64,000 bases of DNA from Eudorina sp. 2006-703-Eu-15 (Eukaryota; Chlorophyta; Chlorophyceae; Chlamydomonadales; Volvocaceae). Of the stretch, positions 56,641 to 64,000 are shown in pieces. The stretch is taken from positions 497,501-561,500 of the forward strand of contig BDSI01000052.1 of the NCBI GenBank assembly GCA_003117195.1. Reading direction: 5' to 3'. The translations under genes were made by a program, and so were the position numbers. The notes beneath the pieces are model-generated. The model was not told the origin of the DNA and searched no databases. It saw only the letters and a program-made list of their open reading frames with translations. Each line of letters begins with the position of its first letter. Position 1 is the first letter of the stretch.

Positions 56641-58190
56641 GAACGTTCCGCTGATTTGGGGTCGAGCTAAGGCTAAAGTTTTGGGGATGTGGTCTCAAAC
56701 TGTGGCCGGCCCCTCAGCCGCAGCCCAGCGGACTTATACATTAATGGTGAGCTCCCAACATTGCGCAACCTGTCTGAGACGCTCGCTGGTTGCCATAGGT
56801 TCCGTTCACAACCCATGCAAACTCCCTCATCCGTGCCGAAGTGGCGGCTCGTTTCATTTGTTTACTTTCGTCATCGTATAACGATTTCTTCAGGGTGTTT
56901 ATGACACCTTGTTGGCCTCGGCTTCCTGGCGACTGCGGAGTCGCTACAGCGCCCATTGGTGAGCTCTGGTTTATGGAGTGCAAACAGTCTTGACATCGTA
57001 CAGGAAATCATTTTAACGAAACTGTTGGAAGCGATCATCTTGGCACAACGCGCAACGCGAGTTGCTTCAATGCTGAAGATGGCATGCGTGCGGGATGCAG
57101 CAGTTGGCAAGCGCACGTACAATTTTCGGACTCACTGGACATAATAATGCTGGTTTATTTCGATGTGTTTACGTGTCAAAGCGCATGACAGTTGCCCTGC
57201 CCGTCAGCCTCCGTTCCCTCGCTCGCACTTGTCCGCTGCAGCAGATATTAGGTAACCCGACGGGCCGGTCACTTGCATGGCTTGCTTCGGTACCCACCGT
57301 ATTGCGAAGACACGCGGCTGACGGGCGAGCTGCACTTGTGTCGAAGATCACCACCAAGGCTGTCATCGTCCCTCGCGTGAAGGCGTCCGGATCATCGCGG
57401 GCAAGACAATAGAGGAATGGCCGTTGCAACGTCGGCGGGCAGTAAGGCATTGGCCAACCTACTTCCGGCGTGTTCGGCCACCCACTGCCCCCTCCCCCCG
57501 ACAGTTCACCATCAAGACCTCCATCTTCAAGCCCACCATCACTAGGAAAATGGGTGTCCGTCGGTCAACCGAGACCTACGACATCCGCCAGCCAGTTTGT
57601 CATAACGTATCTGTCCCTGCGTGATGTGTACTAGGCCTGCGAAGCTGCTAGGCCGCCTGCCGGGTTGCCTTCCTTCGGTTTGATTGGATTGATACCTGTG
57701 CGCTGACACCCACCCTGCTCCCCTCGCGCCCGTTGCCTCGCTGCGTTGCAGGCCTGCAAAGACCAAGAGCGCAGTCAAGGTCGTCATGGGGCGCGCGGCG
57801 AGGCGACGTACCCTGGCCGGGCTTGCGCAGCGGTTCGGACCTCGTGCGCCCCAGCGTAATCTGTCTCTGCACGATGCGTCCTAGGCCTGCGAAGCTGCTA
57901 GGCCGCCTGCCGCGTTCCTGAACTCGTCCGCGTCCCTAAACTTGCCGCGCAGCGCTGTGTTTCAAATGATGCCCCTTCTCTGACTCCCGCCATGCTCCCC
58001 TCGACCGCCCTTTTCCTCGCTGCTTTGCAGGCCCGCGAAGACCGAGAACGCCCAGATCCCATGACCTTAACTGCGTTGCTGTGCTTCTAGAAACACCGAA
58101 GACGTGCTTGGCCGAGAGCCCAAGCGCGCGGTGTGCCCTTGCCGGGCTGGCGCGACGGTTGAGGCCCTGTGCGCCTGAATAGGATATGGA
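56640..58190 (-). mobile_element. Inverted, diverged copy of the 259-bp repeat plus tail element
   Basis: On the minus strand, 58190-57920 is a strongly diverged repeat unit, 57920-57628 is about 1.1 well-conserved 259-bp units, and 57640-56640 is the diverged tail found at 40116-40925. The conserved part keeps the 192-nt frame and its intron-like segment has a 9-bp deletion (58 nt here), leaving both splice motifs intact. Only one or two units are present against about 20 in the plus-strand locus. Confidence 0.7.
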
Positions 58191-58194
58191 GAGG

Positions 58195-58275
58195 GTTGTG
58201 AGCTGGACTGGCGTTCCGTCGGCAGCACCCACACTGGTGGGTGACGGGTTCGAGCCCCGTCAACGCTGGGAACTA
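58195..58275 (+). repeat. tRNA-like fragment, possible SINE head
   Basis: A perfect T arm (ACGGG-TTCGAGC-CCCGT, 58244-58260) is preceded by an anticodon-arm-like hairpin CACCC...GGGTG, but the acceptor ends do not pair. This suggests a tRNA-derived SINE or tRNA pseudogene rather than a working tRNA. Confidence 0.35.
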
Positions 58276-61073
58276 GGACATGGTGGCAGGCCGGGAGCAA
58301 CGGCTGCAGCCTCCTGCCAGCCAGCCAGCCAGCCCACAGAGACAGCGGCCGCCACCCGGCTGACGATTGTGCATGATTGTGCGCAGGTGAGGGTGATTCA
58401 GATCGTGATCGGCGGCTCCGGGCGCCGACGGAGTCCACCAAGCGACTCAGCCGCCAGGAGGCCCCGCCAGAGGAACGCCTAATCCATCCCTCCACTGTAC
58501 CCCGCACCCAATTAGCCGTGGGACTTGGTCTCACCCCAAGCTGCTGCCAACCGCGCCGGCGAACTGCAACTTCACAATCTGTCTCGCGTAAGGGCGCTCA
58601 GCGTGTTGGAGTCCTGATGAAGCCCTGTGAGCGGCCGTTCACCACTACCCCGCCGGCCGGTTGCTGCCTCGCGGTATCCAGCGTACCTGCCTGTGCCTGT
58701 GCCTGTGCCTGTGGTCCTCGCAGCTGCTGGCCTGCCGGCCGGCCGGGGGAGGCAACCCTAACGCTGGGGCGGCCATCGGCCTGCACAGGCCTGCAAATCG
58801 ACAGAGACGTTACCGTATGCCCGCCTTGTTGATTTGGCATATTCCCACAAGCCGTTCCTGGGAAGCTCCTCGCGCTCGCCTTCGCTTACTGCTTTCATGA
58901 CAGGGTACATGATGATACGGTAGCCTCCATACGGACGTTTCGCCATGTGGTGATGCTGACGGCGGCCCCGTCAGCGCGGGCAGGCCATGCGCACGGCATC
59001 CGTGAGCAGCGCCGGGCATATCGGGCGGTGGCGATGGCGGCACTGGTGGATGAGGACGTGTGGTGTCTCTCTGCCGGGCGGGGGTCAGAAGGCGGGGTCC
59101 TGGCAGCCTCACCGACCTGCTGTCCCGATGACTCTCCTCCACGCGCCTGCGGTGCTTCCCACACACAGGGGCAGAGACCCGAGAGAAAGAGGGGCGAGGG
59201 CTCTGCCATAGGTGTTTGTTTCACGATTTCTTTCTGTCTTTATTCACTCAGGGCGATCTGTGAGGTGTCAGTCCTCCGAGGTGGGTTCAGGACATGGCGA
59301 GTCCGGTTTGCGTCGGGAAACCGAGGAGGGCGGGAGGGCGGGAACAGCTCTCCGGGTTTGGGCCCAGAGGGAGGGAGGGAAGGAGGGCGGGGATGCGGCG
59401 GGGCGACGGTCGTTAGAGTCCAGGGGGGTGAGCTGCTGTGCAGTGGGGCACGTGGGCTCCAAACCGCTGTTGCTGCTGCTACAGCGCCGTACCCCATCAG
59501 GGACACCCTTGTCGCATGGCTTACTGCAGCACGGCAGCCAGCCAGGCTACAGCCAGCCCGCTGCGGAGCTGCGGAGATGGACTTGCGGTGGCTGGGAGAC
59601 TCTCTGTCAAGGGTCGGGATGTCCCACGGGTCTCGGACGCGTAAATCGCAGCGGTGCAGAACGACCATCAGGATCCGGACCAGACCTGGGCCTCTCGACG
59701 AGACGTGGCACATGGGTGAGTTTGGGGAAATTCCTGCGTTCGTTGAGAAGTTCGAGGCAGATGCTTTCCGGGGGGGAGGGCAGGGGCCGCCTGGTCGCTT
59801 CCGCTGGGCCGTGCCTCCCCCCTCCCGTGTGTCCACTCGGTGCTCTAGGGGGGGGGGGTGCGCGCGTCTGTGGGCTGACAGCAGCGTCCACTCGGTGCTG
59901 TTAAGGGAGCGGCGGCGCGCCTGTGGGTCGAGGAGAGGCGCGGTGGTGGGTAGACTGTCATAGGATGGGTGATGCCGCCCTAGGTACCTGTCGCCCTACA
60001 CATGGCGCGCGATGCCGACTTGACCGAATGCGGACTGCTCCGCGGCTTTACATTCGACCCCATGCGCAGGGCAAACTCCCCCTCCCCCGCGCTCGCAGTG
60101 AATATGCCTACCAATTTCCTATACCCCCCCCTCGCAGCGGACCCCACCTGCCTGCGCGCTGCGCCCTCGCCCGACCCCGTCACTGGGCCCCTCGGGGGGG
60201 GGGGGGGCTGAGACGGCGACACGGAGTGTGTGCATACGCGCCGGCAATTACCATAAGAGTATGTTGAGGCTCTGCTGAGGACCACAGGCGGTTGCGTCCA
60301 ATGTCCTGTTGAGGCTCCGCTGAGGACCACAGACGCACATGGACCAGACATTGAGGACATTGGACGCAACCGGCAGCGTCTGCACACACACCCAACAATA
60401 CGCCGCCCTCCTGCACGTGTGCCTGCCATGCCTGAATGCCGCGCCGCAGCCCGAATTGCATCGCGGGCGTCCCGTTTCTTATCTGTGCATGCTGAGCAGT
60501 GCTATCCATCCACAACCGTTTGTTCTTGCAGTCCAACAGTGCAGGGTCGACACATGGCATTCCAAACATACCTCAACACTGCCTGGTCCCGAAGTCAACG
60601 TGTCCGTCTGCAATTCTGGGATGACCAACCAACCAACCAACTGACTGACCAACGTATCTCGTTCCGTCCCCGGGTAACCCCGTCTTCTGCCCCTACCCTC
60701 ACCCGCACCTCTAGGTGCCTGGTATGACCCCGACGTGCGGGCCTTATGACCCCGACGTGCGTGCGGTCCCGATGCAATCATGTCCTGCTCATCCTGGAAA
60801 TGCCCCATGCGTCACCCGGCAACAGCTATGCACACACACACTCACACCCTGGTGCTGTCACGGCGCCCATGACAGCTGACTCCAAACCTGCAATCCGCTT
60901 TGAAAGAAACCAAACCCTCCGACCGACTGCGAACTGACTGGCATAGGTGGTCGGATCGTCCCACTCATGCACCGCAGTACAGGACACCCCCTTCAGGCCC
61001 TCATAATGCTTCCTTGCAATCCCAAAACGATGTCGCTCAGGCGTCCGACCCCTCCCCTACCCAACGATATCGC
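58276..61073. other. Intergenic stretch, no gene recognised
   Basis: It contains an Introner-B copy (60098-60128, minus sense), an inverted repeat at 60290-60373, duplicated GTTGAGGCTC-GCTGAGGACCACAG blocks (60262, 60308), and a minus-strand TGTAA at 60048-60052 that may end the 61-63 kb transcript. Open frames on both strands are biased and unrecognised. Confidence 0.4.
60098..60128 (-). repeat. Introner-like repeat B outside a known intron
   Basis: The minus strand reads TATAGGAAATTGGTAGGCAT. It lies about 950 nt downstream of the stop of the gene at 61.07 kb, so it may mark an intron in that gene's 3'UTR. Confidence 0.55.
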
Positions 61074-63701
61074 TCAGGCGTCCGACGGCTTCTCCGCCTC
61101 TTCGCCCCCCTCAGCATCCTTCCCGTCCGCGCCCGCCTCCTCGCCATCCCCGTCGTCCTCCAGCTCTTCCTCCTCCTCCTCCAACTCCTCCTCCAGGATA
61201 TCCTCGTCCTCGTCTTCGTCCTCATCATCAACCGCCTCCTCCGCGCCGCCATTCGCTTCCGCCTCCGGGTTGTAGTTGGCGAGCGCGTCCACCTGCGCGC
61301 AACAGAGGGTGCACGCGCGGACGTCAGGGTTGGGGTCGGGTCGGGGTCGGGTCTCTTCGCACGCGGACGGGCATGCAGAGGTGCACAGACGCAGGCGCAA
61401 GTACGCATTTGCTGACACTCCGGTTGACTTTGCAAGTTACTGACTGTGCAAGTTACTGACTATGCAAGTTGCTTGTGGATGCTGATGCAGGAAAGGCGCA
61501 TCAAGGCATCATGGGCGGTGCAGCTGGCAAGACGCGCGGCGGGCACGAGGCGGCCCTCAAGTGAAAGGGACGAATGAATCGCACCGTTTGTGCGGCCATC
61601 GCTACACAACAAGCTGGATGTGAGTATGCTGGATCAGTCAGCGGACGACCCATCAGTATCTCGGAAGAGCAACGCGACAACAGCTCCTTCGACGATCGCA
61701 GTTCTAAAAGAAAACTGTCCAGCAACACCCGGGGTGGTCGAGCCGCCCCGTCACCGGCATTTTCATACCGTGACCATGAACGCCTTTCTAAGGTCCGCCA
61801 ACCCCCGAGCATGAACTGACGCTGTACCCGATTCCCAAATTTGAATGCCCAGATTCGCGTCTTCCACCTCCTTGACGGGGCACCATGCGCCCCCACCGAG
61901 GTCTGGCTCGTCGAGCTCGCTCGACCACGGCACCTGCCCCGGCACCAATCCTCACGGATGGCTCCCTTACCCCGTCCTGCCAGCAAAACCCCCTCCCTGC
62001 CCCGACCACGCGACCTGTCCCGACCTGCTTGTTGAGCGCTGCCAGCGCCCAGGTCCGCCCCCTCAGCAGGGTGACGCAACCTTTCCGGCGGCCCAGCAGC
62101 CGCAGCATCGCATGCTCCACCGCCAGCGTAATGAGCTGGTCGCCGCCGACCTTGGGAGCGGGGGGAGAGGGAGGAAGAGGGGTGATGACAGACCAATTGG
62201 GCGCTTCAATGAGGTGAGCAAGCGAGACCGCTGTGGAGAGGCAGGGAGAGGCAGGGAGTGGTTAGGGGTAGACAGATGAGGAATTGCTGGCGGCGTGCTG
62301 CGAATGCTGCTGCTTGGACGCAGTTCCTCCAGGACGGGCAGGCCGGAGCCAACCGCAACGTATCGCAGCGCCGCACATACCACCTCAGCACTGCACCAGT
62401 GAATGAATGGAGGGAGAACCCTACACCATCAATCCATGCCGTGACCTCCCCACACCGCTTACCACCTCTCCCGCGGTGAGCCCGACGGCCATGCATCCCG
62501 CACATCCGCTCACCCACTCACCCGCTCGTGCACCCACTTATCCGCTCACCCACTCACCCGCTCGTGCACCCACTTATCCGCTCACCCACTCACCCGCTCG
62601 TGCACCCACTTATCCGCTCACCCACTCACCCGCTTGTGCGCCCCCGTATCCGCTCACCCACTCACCCGCTTGTGCGCCCCCGTATCCGCTCACCCACTCA
62701 CCCGCTTGTGCGCCCCCGTATCCGCTCACCCACTCACCCGCTCGTGCGCCCACGTATCCGCTCACCCACTCACCCGCTTGTGCGCCCCCGTATCCGCTCA
62801 CCCACTCACCCGCTCGTGCAGGAGCAGCAGCATCCCCACGGCCATCTCAAGGCCCTCAACCGCCTCAGCGCTGCCCGGCTTGGCGAATTGGAGCAGCGCG
62901 GCGCAGAGGGCCAGTCGCAGGTTGGCGGCCAGGGAGCTGCCGGGGCAGGGGGGGCCATGGTGCGAAGCGGGGCAGGGCCGAAAGGGGGAACCGCTTCATC
63001 ACGAGATGACATGACATGAAGGGTTACTGCAACCGATGTGGTACCGATGTGAAGTCCATCACAGGACATGGCGGCGACCCTGCCAGGTGGGGCCAATGAG
63101 GAGGACGGCTAGTGCGAAGTGGGTCCGTCTGTCGCGGGTTCACAGGTGCGGTGACAATGTGCGTCCTCACCGGAATTCGGGATCCATGGGACTGTCGGCG
63201 CCCTCGGGGGGAGCGCCAGGGCCCTCCACGTCCAGGAGCAATTGAGTGACCACTGCGGGCGAAGTAGGACAAGGACGGGCGCGCGGGGGGGGGTGGAGCA
63301 GGAAAACGGCGCTGGTTAGGAACAGGGGGGACCGTGACGCATATTGGATTGGGCTTGCTAAGGTCGCACAGAGCAGCGACAATGGCCCTTTCAGAGGCGC
63401 TCAACGGACGGGTAGGGCCAGGGGTTACAGTTCTGTGGGCGCGCGCGCCAAAATGTTGCGACTGGCACGCACCCATCAGCTCAGGGAACCCAGGTGGCGC
63501 CTTTGCTGAGATCATTCTTGTCGCAGCTTCCTCGAGGGCAGCGATGAGCGAAGACAGTCGCTCCGTGTCGTTGAATTTGTGCAGGTCTGTCAAGGTTTTC
63601 AGCACTGGGGTCTCGAGCAGGCCCAGGAAGCCACAATCAGCGAGACCCTCGCAAGCATCTGTGACTATAGCAGCGAGCTCTGCGCGCTTGGAGTCGGCCA
63701 T
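61074..63701 (-). CDS. Unidentified helical protein with acidic C-terminus (six exons)
   Basis: Exons in transcript order: 63701-63473, 63252-63171, 62936-62810, 62150-62025, 61870-61769, 61292-61074; all phases match. The product is 294 aa. The start is the first ATG (63701), giving MADSKRAELAAIVTDACEGL. The body is predicted helical (TDLHKFNDTERLSSLIAALE, LAANLRLALCAALLQF, LEMAVGMLLLLHER, LAVEHAMLRLLGRR), perhaps alpha-solenoid-like. The last 55 or so residues are dominated by Glu and Asp (VDDEDEDEDEDILEEELEEE). No signal peptide or catalytic motif is evident. I do not recognise the family. The acceptor at 61871 is weak, and 61868 would shorten the protein by one residue. Intron 3 consists largely of 36-bp repeats that copy its own donor. 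Confidence 0.65.
62513..62815. repeat. 36-bp tandem repeat, about eight copies
   Basis: Units contain CGCTCACCCACTCACCCGCT plus CGTGC or TGTGC. On the minus strand each unit includes GAGCGG or AAGCGG followed by GTGAGTGGG, a copy of the exon 3 end and its 5' splice site (62810/62809). Confidence 0.9.
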
Positions 63702-64000
63702 GGTCACCCTTCACAAGTCGAAATCTAGGTTTGAAATGTGTCGAGTTGCGTAAGGAGCGTTAATTGACGTCGGATCTGGTCTGACGTGACATGGATTGCA
63801 TATAGCATATTCGATACCCTTTGGCCTTTTGTCCAGCAAAAATCCCGGTTTCACTAATGCATGCCGTACATTCTGGTTTCCGTTGCAGACATTTGGTGAG
63901 GCAGCTTGAATTTTCCGATTGCGTATCTAAAACGCAGTGGTGGAAGCATTTTATTGACATCTTCAAGTTTCACATCGCGACCATGCAAGCCTCCCACCGA
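63702..64000. promoter_or_regulatory. Upstream region of the minus-strand gene at 63.70 kb
   Basis: AT-richer than the rest, with no gene on either strand. It presumably holds the promoter and 5'UTR; no specific element can be named. Confidence 0.35.

Noticed and set aside
58947..59963. 338-codon plus-strand open frame
   Set aside because: Composition follows GC-rich DNA, overlapping frames are equally long, and no domain is recognised. A coding exon here cannot be excluded without RNA data.

Overview
The window is nuclear DNA of a GC-rich green alga, most likely a chlorophyte of the Chlamydomonadales/Volvocales type. Evidence: genes split into many short exons by GT-AG introns; Ala/Gln/Gly-rich low-complexity coding stretches; TGTAA-type polyadenylation motifs; plant-type architectures (PH-START-EDR2_C, an augmin subunit, an ABCG half-transporter); and abundant minisatellites, MITE-like elements and decayed retroelements. 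There is no bacterial operon structure. I assigned the taxon from these traits only.

Layout. 1-6.1 kb: accessory DNA with short elements sharing one terminal inverted repeat. 6.1-8.5 kb (+): a cyclin gene, resolved into five phase-consistent exons. 8.5-18.3 kb: no recognisable gene. 18.58-29.10 kb (-): a 20-exon gene for a PH-START-EDR2_C protein of 1186 aa. It is head-to-head, 488 bp apart, with a five-exon alpha/beta-hydrolase gene of the isoprenylcysteine methylesterase type at 29.58-33.77 kb (+). 34.83-40.12 kb: about 20 copies of a 259-bp tandem repeat, followed by an ~0.8-kb tail. 41.86-45.64 kb or further (-): a HAUS1/AUG1-like augmin subunit gene, whose intron carries a scrambled Ty3/Gypsy remnant and a long gag-derived inverted repeat. 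47.24-54.32 kb (+): a 13-exon ABCG half-transporter gene with a tRNA-Thr(AGT) gene antisense in an intron. 56.64-58.19 kb (-): a second, inverted copy of the 259-bp repeat plus tail. 61.07-63.70 kb (-): a six-exon gene for an unidentified 294-aa protein with a very acidic C-terminus.

The genes look like unrelated housekeeping genes (cell cycle, lipid/membrane signalling, prenyl-protein methyl turnover, spindle microtubule nucleation, membrane transport) and do not form a pathway. Exon boundaries were placed by hand by matching splice sites, reading phase and family similarity. Most are mutually phase-consistent; the 5' ends of the cyclin and AUG1 genes are unresolved.

The most striking observations are these. 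First, the 259-bp repeat divides into a 192-nt open exon and a 67-nt intron-like segment, so splicing would give an in-frame protein of 64-residue repeats. Second, two short repeat families occur in introns of unrelated genes, nearly always sense near the donor and antisense near the acceptor, as terminal inverted repeats of introner-like elements would. Third, there is a 330-bp-arm gag hairpin inside the AUG1 gene.
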